Source: Neisseria sp. DTU_2020_1000833_1_SI_GRL_NUU_006
Lineage (GTDB): Bacteria; Pseudomonadota; Gammaproteobacteria; Burkholderiales; Neisseriaceae
Direction of reading: 5' to 3'
Assembly: GCA_032388755.1 (NCBI GenBank)
Contig: CP135593.1
Span: 1,116,001 to 1,180,000 of the forward strand
Length of the DNA stretch: 64,000 nt
The position numbers were made by a program, and so were the translations under genes. The notes beneath the pieces were generated by a model. The model worked only from the letters and a program-made list of their open reading frames with translations. It was not told the DNA's origin and made no database searches. Position 1 is the first letter of the stretch, and the number at the start of each line of letters is the position of its first letter. Shown here in pieces: positions 24,037 through 32,939 of the stretch.

Positions 24037-24531
24037 GGTGATATGTATTTCAAATGATTTTTATCAAAAAGTAACTCGCGATTATATCACGGTTCATCTT
24101 ATCGGACGGAGGGGGAGTAGATTAAATTTGAATTGGTACGGCGTTTGTCCTGGTTCAACCGTCATTCACTATATGTGTACTGCGGCACAGTTTGACGATA
24201 TAGTGGATTAACTTTAAAAGCATTTGAGAATAATTAATAATAAAATTTGATTGGATTTTATAATTTATTTGCTTTTATTTATGGTTAAAGAGTGTAAATG
24301 TTTTTGAATGTTGAAATGGATTCTTAATACCAATGGCAACAAATATCTATATAAAACAAGATATTGAATTTTCAGACGACCTTTTAAGGCTTCTGTTTCT
24401 TTTGATAATTGTTTGTATTTTAAATAGAAAATTTGTCAAGCGTCAGGCTTTTTCATACAATTCAGCCATCAAGAAACAACACGCAATGTTTTTTACAGAC
24501 ACTTTACAATTTCAAAGAAAGAGAAAGAATT
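24037..24531. other. Divergent intergenic region between typA and bfrA
   Basis: No gene is seen in these 495 bases. A lone Correia-type end (TATAGTGGATTAACTTT) starts at 24199, an (A/T)-rich stretch near 24226-24250 has a weak resemblance to a neisserial Fur box, and one uptake sequence lies at 24370-24380. The promoters of both flanking genes must be here. Confidence 0.5.
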
Positions 24532-24996
24532 ATGCAAGGCAATCAAGCTGTTATCGATTATATGAACGAACTGTTGTCCGGCGAGCTGGCTGCACGCGAT
24601 CAATACTTCATCCACTCACGCCTGTACTCCGAATGGGGCTACAACAAACTGTTCGAACGTCTGAATCATGAGATGGAAGAAGAAACCACTCACGCCGAAG
24701 ACTTCATCCGCCGTATCCTGATGCTGGGCGGTACGCCTAAAATGACCCGTGCCGAACTGAACATCGGTACCGACGTGATTTCCTGCCTGAAAGCGGATTT
24801 GAACACCGAGTACGAAGTACGCGATGCATTGAAAAAAGGCATCAAACTGTGCGAAGAAGCACAAGACTACGTTACCCGTGATTTGATGATTGCCCAGTTG
24901 AAAGACACTGAGGAAGATCACGCCCACTGGCTGGAACAACAACTGCGTCTGATCGAACTCGTCGGCGAAGGCAACTACTACCAAAGCCAACTGTAA
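24532..24996 (+). CDS. bfrA: Bacterioferritin A subunit (ferroxidase type, no haem Met)
   Basis: A 154-residue ferritin-like four-helix protein. Glu18, Glu51 and His54 of the di-iron ferroxidase centre are present, but position 52, the haem-ligand Met in most bacterioferritins, is Thr. Length, order and close spacing (22 bases before the next gene) agree with bfrA-bfrB of N. gonorrhoeae, where both subunits form one iron-storage shell that protects against oxidative damage. The ATG at 24532 is preceded by AGAAAGAG; a longer frame from 24433 lies in non-coding sequence. Confidence 0.94.
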   Translation: MQGNQAVIDYMNELLSGELAARDQYFIHSRLYSEWGYNKLFERLNHEMEEETTHAEDFIRRILMLGGTPKMTRAELNIGTDVISCLKADLNTEYEVRDALKKGIKLCEEAQDYVTRDLMIAQLKDTEEDHAHWLEQQLRLIELVGEGNYYQSQL

Positions 24997-25018
24997 TTAA
25001 GCGTATAAGGAGCTGAAA

Positions 25019-25492
25019 ATGAAAGGCGATCGCTTAGTTATCCGCGAATTGAATAAAAACTTGGGCTTGCTTTTGGTTACCATCAACCAATATTTCCTGC
25101 ATGCCCGCATTTTGAAAAACTGGGGCTTTGAAGAATTGGGCGAACATTTCTTCAAACAGTCCATCCGCGAAATGAAATCCGCAGACGATTTAATCGAGCG
25201 TATTTTGTTCTTGGAGGGTCTGCCTAACCTGCAAGAATTGGGCAAACTGCTGATCGGCGAATCAACCGAGGAAATCCTGTCCTGCGATTTGACGAAAGAA
25301 CAGGAAAAACACGATGCCCTCATCGCTGCCATCGCCATCGCGGAACAACAGCAAGACTACGTCAGCCGTGATTTGTTGGAAAAACAAAAAGACATCAACG
25401 AAGAACACATCGACTGGCTCGAAACCCAGCAGGAGCTGATCGGCAAAGTCGGTTTGCCGAACTACCTGCAAACAGCGGCGCAAGAGGACTAA
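25019..25492 (+). CDS. bfrB: Bacterioferritin B subunit (haem Met, ferroxidase residues lost)
   Basis: A 157-residue partner of BfrA. Met52, the axial haem ligand, is present, while ferroxidase positions 18 and 54 are Leu and Ser instead of Glu and His. This subunit can therefore bind haem between two chains but probably cannot oxidise iron alone, which fits a mixed shell with BfrA. AAGGAG lies seven bases before the ATG, and both genes likely share one transcript that ends at the hairpin 25533-25566. Confidence 0.94.
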   Translation: MKGDRLVIRELNKNLGLLLVTINQYFLHARILKNWGFEELGEHFFKQSIREMKSADDLIERILFLEGLPNLQELGKLLIGESTEEILSCDLTKEQEKHDALIAAIAIAEQQQDYVSRDLLEKQKDINEEHIDWLETQQELIGKVGLPNYLQTAAQED

Positions 25493-25532
25493 AACACAAA
25501 CCACTGCCAAATATAGCAGTCCCTGCACCCAT

Positions 25533-25566
25533 AAACGGCATATCTTTTCGGATATGCCGTTTTTCT
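25533..25566 (+). terminator. Terminator of the bfrAB transcript
   Basis: A 12-bp perfect stem with a six-base loop is followed by TTTTTCTTTT. No uptake sequence is part of this hairpin, unlike most others in the window. Confidence 0.88.
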
Positions 25567-25773
25567 TTTCATCAAGCCCGTCTGGAAAACAGTATTTCAG
25601 TTTTTCAGACGACTTACCTTCTTCTAAAGAATATGTAACCCCATGAAACCCCAACCCCATACAAAAGCCCTGAAAACCGGACAAGTTTTCATGGCTTAAT
25701 TTTATATTCTACACTTGTTTACACGCTAAAGGCTTGAAAAATAAAATGTAGTTTTAAGTAATAACTGTTCTCA

Positions 25774-25787
25774 TTGATGTAAGTCAA
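25774..25787 (+). promoter_or_regulatory. FNR-type site upstream of pflB
   Basis: TTGATGTAAGTCAA matches the FNR consensus TTGAT-N4-ATCAA at nine of ten defined bases. It lies 123 bp before the pflB start, in a suitable place for anaerobic activation. The rest of the 417-base gap holds the bfr terminator and one uptake sequence but no gene. Confidence 0.68.
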
Positions 25788-25909
25788 AAAAACATCGGGT
25801 ATGCATTCACATCTCCGCCAATCGTTACACTTCATAGAGCTAAAGTGCTATTCTGCAAAGGTAAATTTCTTCTACCTATAAATTCTATCTGACAAATTAG
25901 GAGCTTGAT

Positions 25910-28195
25910 ATGTCAACCGATGTACAGCAACGCCCTGCCGCTTGGGAAGGTTTTGTCGGCGGTAATTGGGAAACCAATGTCGACGTGCGCGATTTTATTC
26001 AGAAAAACTATACGCCTTATGAAGGCGATGCGTCTTTCCTCGCGCCTGCAACCGAGGCGACGACCAAACTGTGGGCGGAAGTGATGGAAGGCATCAAAGT
26101 CGAAAACCGCACGCACGAACCCTACAAAATCGATGCGCAAGTTGTGTCCGGCATTACCAGCCATGCACCGGGCTATATCGATAAAGATTTGGAAACCATC
26201 GTCGGCCTGCAAACAGATGAGCCTCTGAAACGCTCGATCATGCCGTTCGGCGGTTTGAAAATGGTACAAGACGCGTGCAAAGTGTACAACGTCGAGTTGA
26301 ACCCCGAAGTTAGCGAAATCTTCACCAAATACCGCAAAACCCATAATCAAGGCGTGTTTGACGTTTATACGCCCGACATCCGCCGTTGTCGCAAATCCGG
26401 TGTGATCACCGGTTTGCCGGATGCTTACGGTCGTGGTCGCATCATCGGCGACTACCGCCGCGTGGCATTGTACGGTATCGACTTCTTGATGAAAGACAAA
26501 CTCAACCAGTTCAACTCGCTGCAAGCCGATTTGGAAAACGGCGTGGATTTGGAAGAAGTCATCCGCCGCCGCGAAGAAATCAACGACCAATACAAAGCCT
26601 TGGGTCAAATGAAAGAAATGGCAGCCTCTTACGGCTACGACATTTCCGGTCCTGCGAGAAATGCACAAGAAGCCATCCAATGGACTTACTTCGGCTACCT
26701 TGCCGCCGTTAAATCGCAAAACGGCGCCGCCATGTCGTTCGGTCGCGTGTCTTCATTCTTGGATATCTACATCGAGCGCGACCTGAAAAACGGCGTAATT
26801 ACCGAAACCCAAGCGCAAGAATTTATCGACCATTTGGTGATGAAACTGCGTATGGTCCGTTTCCTGCGTACGCCCGAATACGACCAACTCTTCTCCGGCG
26901 ACCCGATTTGGGCAACCGAATCCATCGGCGGTATGGGTTTGGACGGCCGCACGCTGGTAACCCGCACCAACTTCCGCGTGCTGCACACCCTGTACAACAT
27001 GGGTCCGTCTCCCGAACCGAATATCACCGTGTTGTGGTCCGAACAACTGCCGCAAGGCTTTAAAGAGTTTTGCGCCAAAGTGTCCATCGACACCTCGTCC
27101 ATCCAATATGAAAACGACGATTTGATGCGTCCGGATTTCAACAGCGACGACTACGCCATTGCCTGCTGCGTCAGCCCGATGGTGGTCGGCAAACAAATGC
27201 AGTTCTTCGGCGCACGCGCCAACTTGGCGAAAACCCTGCTGTACGCAATCAACGGCGGCGTGGACGAAAAATCCAAAGACCAGGTCGGCCCGAAAACCGA
27301 ACCGATTATGGACGAAGTTTTGGACTACGACACTGTCTTTGCACGCATGGACAAATTCATGGATTGGCTGGCAACCCAATACGTTACCGCGTTGAACATC
27401 ATCCATTACATGCATGACAAATACAGCTACGAAGCCGCGTTGATGGCGCTGCACGACCGCGACGTGAAACGCACTATGGCTTGCGGTATCGCCGGTTTGT
27501 CTGTGGCCGCCGACTCACTGTCCGCCATCAAATACGCCAAAGTCAAACCGATTCGTGATGAAAACGGTATTGCCGTCGACTTTGAAATCGAAGGCGAATA
27601 TCCGCAGTTCGGTAACAACGACGACCGCGTGGACGATATTGCCTGCGATTTGGTGGAACGCTTCATGAAAAAAGTGGCGACCCACAAAACTTACCGCAAC
27701 GCAACGCCGACCCAGTCCGTGTTGACCATTACCTCCAACGTCGTATACGGCAAAAAAACCGGCAATACGCCGGACGGCCGCCGCGCAGGCGCACCGTTCG
27801 GTCCGGGCGCCAACCCGATGCACGGCCGTGATGTCAACGGCGCCGTCGCTTCGCTGACTTCCGTGGCCAAACTGCCGTTCGAGTTTGCCAAAGACGGTAT
27901 TTCCTACACCTTCTCCATCGTGCCGGGTGCATTGGGTAAAGACGAAAATTCCCGCGAACGCAACCTCGCAGGCCTGATGGACGGTTACTTCCACCACGAA
28001 GAAGGAGAAGTGGAAGGCGGCCAACACCTGAACGTCAACGTATTGACCCGCGAAACGCTGGAAGACGCGATGAACAATCCGGACAAATATCCGCAACTGA
28101 CCATCCGCGTGTCCGGTTACGCCGTACGCTTCAACTCGCTGACCCGAGAACAGCAGCTTGACGTGATTACCCGCACCTTTACACAAACCATGTAA
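25910..28195 (+). CDS. pflB: Formate C-acetyltransferase (pyruvate formate-lyase)
   Basis: A 761-residue glycyl-radical enzyme that splits pyruvate with CoA into acetyl-CoA and formate during fermentation. The catalytic Cys-Cys pair is at residues 419-420 (Ile-Ala-Cys-Cys-Val-Ser-Pro), and the radical Gly is at 736 in Arg-Val-Ser-Gly-Tyr-Ala-Val-Arg-Phe near the carboxy end. The length is normal. TTAGGAG precedes the ATG. The FNR-type site upstream fits oxygen-sensitive use. The activating enzyme gene follows after 292 bases. Confidence 0.97.
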   Translation: MSTDVQQRPAAWEGFVGGNWETNVDVRDFIQKNYTPYEGDASFLAPATEATTKLWAEVMEGIKVENRTHEPYKIDAQVVSGITSHAPGYIDKDLETIVGLQTDEPLKRSIMPFGGLKMVQDACKVYNVELNPEVSEIFTKYRKTHNQGVFDVYTPDIRRCRKSGVITGLPDAYGRGRIIGDYRRVALYGIDFLMKDKLNQFNSLQADLENGVDLEEVIRRREEINDQYKALGQMKEMAASYGYDISGPARNAQEAIQWTYFGYLAAVKSQNGAAMSFGRVSSFLDIYIERDLKNGVITETQAQEFIDHLVMKLRMVRFLRTPEYDQLFSGDPIWATESIGGMGLDGRTLVTRTNFRVLHTLYNMGPSPEPNITVLWSEQLPQGFKEFCAKVSIDTSSIQYENDDLMRPDFNSDDYAIACCVSPMVVGKQMQFFGARANLAKTLLYAINGGVDEKSKDQVGPKTEPIMDEVLDYDTVFARMDKFMDWLATQYVTALNIIHYMHDKYSYEAALMALHDRDVKRTMACGIAGLSVAADSLSAIKYAKVKPIRDENGIAVDFEIEGEYPQFGNNDDRVDDIACDLVERFMKKVATHKTYRNATPTQSVLTITSNVVYGKKTGNTPDGRRAGAPFGPGANPMHGRDVNGAVASLTSVAKLPFEFAKDGISYTFSIVPGALGKDENSRERNLAGLMDGYFHHEEGEVEGGQHLNVNVLTRETLEDAMNNPDKYPQLTIRVSGYAVRFNSLTREQQLDVITRTFTQTM

Positions 28196-28216
28196 AGCAA
28201 AGGGTTTACAGTAAAC

Positions 28217-28258
28217 CAAGCCGGGGGACGGATTATCCGGAACCCGGCTTGATTTTGC
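28217..28258 (+). terminator. Hairpin after pflB
   Basis: A nine-base stem (28217-28225 with 28243-28251) with a 17-base loop is followed by ATTTTGCTT. It is a moderate terminator, so some reading into pflA is possible. Confidence 0.6.
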
Positions 28259-28285
28259 TTGAAGCAATGGTTTGATAATATCAAA

Positions 28286-28332
28286 ATCCAGTGGATTAAC
28301 TTCAAATCAAGACGACCGAAGGCGGTACAATA
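28286..28332. repeat. Degenerate Correia element remnant
   Basis: The segment with GTGGATTAACTTCAAATCAA followed by GACGACCGAAGGC resembles the left part of the Correia elements at 36994 and 60956, but its first bases and its right half are lost. It lies in the pflB-pflA gap. Confidence 0.55.
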
Positions 28333-28487
28333 GAGTTATCATTAAAACCCATTTACCTATTTAAAAACAGCCCATAAACTTCCCACAACAGGGAACGCAA
28401 TGCCCGCATATTAATCCAATAAGAAGAACCCTCTGCAACACAAAAACAAGTTTTCAGACGACCCCAATATCCGGTACATCAGACACC

Positions 28488-29300
28488 ATGCAGACATCCA
28501 TCGCCATCAACCCCGAAACGCCCGCCCCCGCCAAAGACCTCGGACACCGCCATTACAACGGCAAAGGCATCGTCCATTCCGTAGAATCCTGCGGCGCAGT
28601 GGACGGTCCCGGGTTGCGCTACGTCCTCTTCCTGCAAGGCTGCCTCATGCGCTGCCTCTACTGCCACAACCGCGACACATGGGACTTGCACACCGAACAG
28701 GCCCAAGAAATGACCGTGCCCGAAGTCATGAAGCAAGTCATGTCCTACCGACACTACCTGCGCGCCACAGGTGGCGGCGTTACCGCCACAGGCGGCGAAC
28801 CGCTCCTGCAATACGAATTCGTACGCGACTGGTTCACCGCCTGCCGCGAACACGACATCCACACCTGCCTCGACAGCAACGGCTACGCCCTGCATTACGA
28901 TTCCATCCTTGACGACCTGATCGACCACACCAACCTCGTCATGCTCGATTTAAAACAAATCGACCCCGAAATCCACAAAGTCCTCGTCGGCATCCCCAAT
29001 ACCAAAACCCTCAAATTCGCCCACTACCTCGCCGAACGCAAACAGCCCGCCCGCGTCCGCTACGTCGTCGTGCCGGGCTATACCGATGACGACCGTTCCG
29101 CCCACCTGCTCGGCGAATTCATCGCAGACATGGACAACGTCGAAATGGTCGAACTCCTTCCTTATCACGAACTGGGCGCGCACAAATGGGCATTGTGCGG
29201 CGACACCTACAAACTCACCGGCGTACATCCGCCTCCCAAAGAAACCATCCTCAAAATCAAATCGATTTTGGAAAGCTACGGCAAAAACATTATCTATTGA
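28488..29300 (+). CDS. pflA: Pyruvate formate-lyase activating enzyme
   Basis: A 270-residue radical SAM protein with the cluster motif Cys52-x3-Cys56-x2-Cys59 (Gly-Cys-Leu-Met-Arg-Cys-Leu-Tyr-Cys-His-Asn) and the Thr-Gly-Gly-Glu-Pro-Leu segment used for SAM binding. It makes the glycyl radical on PflB under anoxic conditions. The first 25 residues are a Pro/Ala-rich extension not usual in the E. coli enzyme. An uptake sequence lies in the leader (28453-28464). Confidence 0.95.
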   Translation: MQTSIAINPETPAPAKDLGHRHYNGKGIVHSVESCGAVDGPGLRYVLFLQGCLMRCLYCHNRDTWDLHTEQAQEMTVPEVMKQVMSYRHYLRATGGGVTATGGEPLLQYEFVRDWFTACREHDIHTCLDSNGYALHYDSILDDLIDHTNLVMLDLKQIDPEIHKVLVGIPNTKTLKFAHYLAERKQPARVRYVVVPGYTDDDRSAHLLGEFIADMDNVEMVELLPYHELGAHKWALCGDTYKLTGVHPPPKETILKIKSILESYGKNIIY

Positions 29301-29312
29301 GTTCAAATCCAA

Positions 29313-29355
29313 AAAGGTCGTCTGAAAATGAAATATTCGCTTTCAGACGACCTTT
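29313..29355. terminator. Uptake-sequence hairpin between pflA and recA
   Basis: A 15-bp perfect stem of inverted uptake sequences with a 13-base loop. It closes the pflA transcript. Confidence 0.78.
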
Positions 29356-29534
29356 CAGCACTCTTAATACATCCAAACATACAACTCATAAATCATATAA
29401 TTCAGATAATTAACAACAATTTATCCAAAATATGAAATAAAACCGAAATAAAACTATACTTTTTCTTAATTTATGCGATAATAGCTAAACAAATTCTTAG
29501 CTACTTTGATAACATCCCTTACGAGAACAGCACC

Positions 29535-30581
29535 ATGTCAGACGAAAAAAGCAAAGCCCTAGCCGCCGCCCTTGCCCAAATTGAAAAAAACTTCGGCAAA
29601 GGCTCCATCATGAAAATGGACGGCAGCCAGCAAGAAGAAAACCTTGACGTCATCTCCACCGGCTCGCTCGGCGTGGACTTGGCACTAGGCGTCGGCGGTC
29701 TGCCGCGCGGCCGTGTCGTGGAAATCTTCGGCCCCGAATCCTCCGGTAAAACCACGCTCTGTCTCGAAGCCATTGCCCAATGCCAGAAAAACGGCGGTAT
29801 CTGCGCCTTTATTGACGCCGAACACGCCTTCGACCCGATTTACGCCCGCAAACTCGGCGTTAAAGTAGAAGAACTCTACCTCTCCCAACCCGACACCGGA
29901 GAACAGGCTTTGGAAATCTGCGACACCCTGGTACGTTCCGGCGGCGTGGACATGGTCGTTGTCGACTCCGTAGCGGCCCTCGTACCCAAAGCCGAAATCG
30001 AAGGCGAAATGGGCGACAGCCATGTCGGCCTGCAAGCCCGCCTGATGAGCCAAGCCTTGCGCAAGCTCACCGGCCACATCAAACGCACCAACACACTGGT
30101 TGTCTTCATCAACCAAATCCGTATGAAAATCGGCGTGATGTTTGGCAGCCCCGAAACCACCACCGGCGGCAACGCCCTCAAATTCTACGCTTCCGTCCGC
30201 CTCGACATCCGCCGCACCGGACAAATCAAAAAAGGCGACGACGTTATCGGCAACGAAACCAAAGTCAAAGTCATCAAAAACAAAGTAGCGCCCCCGTTCC
30301 GCCAAGCAGAATTCGATATTCTGTACGGAGAAGGCGTAAGCTGGGAAGGCGAACTGATTGACCTTGGCGTCAAATATGACATAGTTGAAAAATCAGGCGC
30401 ATGGTACAGCTACAACGGCGCCAAAATCGGACAAGGCAAAGACAATGTCCGCGTATGGCTGAAAGAGAATCCCGAAATCGCCAACGAAATCGACGCCAAA
30501 ATCCGTGCCGCCGTGGGTATCAACGTTGATATTACCGAAGGCAAACTGGACGACACCGACGGTGAACGTCCTGAGGAATAA
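29535..30581 (+). CDS. recA: Recombinase RecA
   Basis: A 348-residue RecA of normal length. The Walker A motif Gly-Pro-Glu-Ser-Ser-Gly-Lys-Thr-Thr lies at about residues 66 to 74, with the Val-Val-Val-Asp-Ser-Val Walker B segment near 140. It binds single-stranded DNA and pairs homologous DNA in repair and transformation; in this naturally competent genus it serves uptake of DNA as well. The acidic tail ends Asp-Gly-Glu-Arg-Pro-Glu-Glu. No LexA-type operator was seen in the leader. Confidence 0.98.
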   Translation: MSDEKSKALAAALAQIEKNFGKGSIMKMDGSQQEENLDVISTGSLGVDLALGVGGLPRGRVVEIFGPESSGKTTLCLEAIAQCQKNGGICAFIDAEHAFDPIYARKLGVKVEELYLSQPDTGEQALEICDTLVRSGGVDMVVVDSVAALVPKAEIEGEMGDSHVGLQARLMSQALRKLTGHIKRTNTLVVFINQIRMKIGVMFGSPETTTGGNALKFYASVRLDIRRTGQIKKGDDVIGNETKVKVIKNKVAPPFRQAEFDILYGEGVSWEGELIDLGVKYDIVEKSGAWYSYNGAKIGQGKDNVRVWLKENPEIANEIDAKIRAAVGINVDITEGKLDDTDGERPEE

Positions 30582-30914
30582 GCCTCTGCCAGTCTTTCAA
30601 TAAAAAATATGAAAGATCGTCAGAAAACGAATATAGCAGGTTTCGCTAAAAGTTTTCAGACGACCTTTCCGCACTCAACAGAAAACATAGCCTTAAAAAT
30701 GATAGAAATGCCTACATCGTCATTCCTATAAAGGTAGGCATCTGAAAATTAGAAATTACGGCCATTTTTAAATGTTACCGAAGAAATACCCAAGATCTGG
30801 ATTCCCGCCATAGCCTGTCCTCGCGCAGACACAGGAGAAAATAGTGACTTCCGAGTTAATCTTCTGTATTTTAAAAAATTTCAGAAATCCTGTTCCCTGC
30901 AACTTTTAATCTCC
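30582..30914. other. Gap between recA and the oxidoreductase gene
   Basis: No gene is seen. An imperfect inverted pair of uptake sequences (30611-30669, left copy degenerate) can end both converging transcripts. A further inverted repeat, ATGCCTAC / GTAGGCAT, lies at about 30709-30741. Confidence 0.55.
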
Positions 30915-31955
30915 CTACACCTTCACCCGACGCCCTGATCTCGCGCTTTCATATACTTTTTCCAGCAGCCCCAATACCTCCGCCACTTGGCGCGGTTGCA
31001 CCGCTGCGGGAGATTTGCCTTGCAGCGCGTCATAAAGATTTTCATAAAACGCCGCATAATTTCCGCTGACGCTTTCGATTTTTTTGCGGACGACTGCCCC
31101 GTCGATTTCCGTATGCAGGATGCCCCATTCGTCTTCCGATTCACGGTTCCACGCTCCGACGGGTTGCGCGCCGCCGAGCAGCAAGGCTTCTTGGTTGTCG
31201 GCGTTTTGTTTGACGTATGAACCGCGTTTGCCGTGCAAGGTCATGAACGGCAAAGGTTCGCGGGCATATTTGCTTGCGGTCAAGGCGACTTTTTTGCCGT
31301 CGGCGTAATAGAGCACGATATAGAAATTGTCGTCGCTGACCGCTCCTTCATGTTGATAACGCACATCGGCATAAAGCTCGTCGGGCATCCCGAAGATATT
31401 GACCGCCATATCCATGAGGTGCGAACCCAAATCGTACACCAGCCCTACCCCCGCCTCGCCCGTTTCCTTCCAGCGTTTTTTGTTCAATGCAGCCGCATAA
31501 CGCTCGAAACGGAACTCCGCATCCACAATTTCGCCCAAGAGGTCGTCTGAAAGCAGTTTTTTGGCGGTCAGCGGCGCGCTGTCCCAACGGCGGTTTTGGT
31601 AAACAGTCAGCAATACGCCCTGCCGCTCGGCGAGTTCCGCCAGTTCCAAGGCTTGCGCCGCCGTGGCGCACAATGGTTTTTCCACCACCACATTTTTACC
31701 CGCACGCAAAGCCTGAGCGGCAAAATCGAAATGCGTCTGGTTCGGCGTGGTCACGACCACTAAATCCACATCGTCGGTAAGCAACTCCTCAAACGAACGC
31801 ACGGTCTGCGCCTGCGGCAGGACTTCCTGCGCCCTATTGCCGCTGCGTTCAAACACGCGCACAACTTCAAACCGCGCATCCGCACGCCAAAACGGCAGAT
31901 GGAACACCTGCGCTGACATGCCGAACCCCGCCAATCCGATTTTGATTTTCTGCAT
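30915..31955 (-). CDS. Gfo/Idh/MocA family NAD(P)-dependent oxidoreductase
   Basis: A 346-residue protein. The amino end Lys-Ile-Gly-Leu-Ala-Gly-Phe-Gly-Met-Ser is the Rossmann nucleotide-binding motif, and Glu-Lys-Pro-Leu-Cys near residue 95 is the conserved Glu-Lys-Pro of the family. The carboxy part is the usual beta-sheet domain. These enzymes oxidise sugars or similar alcohols; the substrate cannot be told. The ATG at 31955 is chosen because AAAGGAG precedes it. No functionally linked neighbour is seen. Confidence 0.88.
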   Translation of the reverse strand: MQKIKIGLAGFGMSAQVFHLPFWRADARFEVVRVFERSGNRAQEVLPQAQTVRSFEELLTDDVDLVVVTTPNQTHFDFAAQALRAGKNVVVEKPLCATAAQALELAELAERQGVLLTVYQNRRWDSAPLTAKKLLSDDLLGEIVDAEFRFERYAAALNKKRWKETGEAGVGLVYDLGSHLMDMAVNIFGMPDELYADVRYQHEGAVSDDNFYIVLYYADGKKVALTASKYAREPLPFMTLHGKRGSYVKQNADNQEALLLGGAQPVGAWNRESEDEWGILHTEIDGAVVRKKIESVSGNYAAFYENLYDALQGKSPAAVQPRQVAEVLGLLEKVYESARSGRRVKV

Positions 31956-32073
31956 AGCCAAACTCCTTTTCAGACGACCTCAAATTGCCGTATATCCGTT
32001 ATAATACCGCACTTATTTCACACAGGCGGTCTGAAAACAAAGTTGAAACGGCCGCCGCCGTTTAAGGAAAACC

Positions 32074-32445
32074 ATGAGAAAACCGCAACGCGGCTATGCC
32101 CGCCAAGACCGTGTCAAAGAACAAATCATGCGCGAACTGGCCGAGCTGGTCCGCACCGGCCTGAAAGACCCGCGCGCAGGCTTCATCACCATCAACGAAG
32201 TCGAAGTCACCCGCGATTACAGCCACGCCACCGTGTTCTACACCGTCCTCGACGACAGCACCCGCGACATCACCGAAGAAGCCTTGGAACACGCCAAAGG
32301 TCATTTGCGCAGCGAGCTGGCGAAACGCATCAAACTCTTCAAAACGCCGGAACTGCACTTCAAATACGACGAATCGCTCGAACGCGGCATGAGCATTTCC
32401 AGCCTCATCGACCAAGTGGCGGCGGAAAAGCCGGTGGAAGATTAA
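32074..32445 (+). CDS. rbfA: Ribosome-binding factor A
   Basis: A 123-residue KH-like protein needed for late maturation of the 30S subunit. Motifs seen include Ile-Met-Arg-Glu-Leu-Ala-Glu-Leu near residue 18, Val-Glu-Val-Thr-Arg-Asp-Tyr-Ser-His-Ala, and Arg-Ile-Lys-Leu-Phe-Lys-Thr-Pro-Glu-Leu-His-Phe, all typical of RbfA. It is found with truB, as in many bacteria, here separated by one small membrane gene. Confidence 0.96.
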   Translation: MRKPQRGYARQDRVKEQIMRELAELVRTGLKDPRAGFITINEVEVTRDYSHATVFYTVLDDSTRDITEEALEHAKGHLRSELAKRIKLFKTPELHFKYDESLERGMSISSLIDQVAAEKPVED

Positions 32446-32527
32446 AAATAAAGCTCTTCTGAACACCCGGTATTAAAACCGAAGATCTGTTTCAGACGGC
32501 CTCCTTGCTCTGCTTTAGGATATATCC

Positions 32528-32938
32528 ATGACCTTTCCCGAATTTCTATTGTTTTTAGTCTTTTTCTCCTATTGTGCCTGCTACGCTTTCAGTTTGCGCA
32601 AAGGGACAACTGTCTTTAATACCGCATCGGGCAACGAAATCCACATAGGTAAAAACGGGCATTACTCGGTTTGGCATGATGGAGACGGACAAATCCCCTT
32701 CCGCATCACCGACCTAAACGGGCGGGAAGCACCTCTCTCCAAACCGCTGTTTCATGCCAGTTTCCGCCGTACCGGCGGCCGCATCACGCTTTTAAAGCAA
32801 GGCCGTCTGAAAAAAGGCAGCTACACAGTAGAAACACCAAATCCGCACAGCCACATCATCCTCAGAAAAACAATATCGGAAACGCCGATCATCCTACTCG
32901 GCACTTACATCTTATCCCTTTCCTTCCTCCTTCACTGA
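32528..32938 (+). CDS. Small protein with membrane segments at both ends
   Basis: A 136-residue protein with a hydrophobic amino end (residues 4 to 21) and a hydrophobic carboxy end (about 117 to 135). The part between is polar and beta-rich, and contains the codons Gly-Arg-Leu-Lys of an embedded uptake sequence (32802-32813). It lies between rbfA and truB and ends one base before truB, so it is probably cotranscribed. I do not recognise a family. Confidence 0.68.
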   Translation: MTFPEFLLFLVFFSYCACYAFSLRKGTTVFNTASGNEIHIGKNGHYSVWHDGDGQIPFRITDLNGREAPLSKPLFHASFRRTGGRITLLKQGRLKKGSYTVETPNPHSHIILRKTISETPIILLGTYILSLSFLLH

Positions 32939-32939
32939 C

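Noticed and set aside
30790..30835. dRS3-type neisserial repeat (ATTCCC half) after recA
   Set aside because: Only one half is present; no matching GGGAAT partner at the needed distance.
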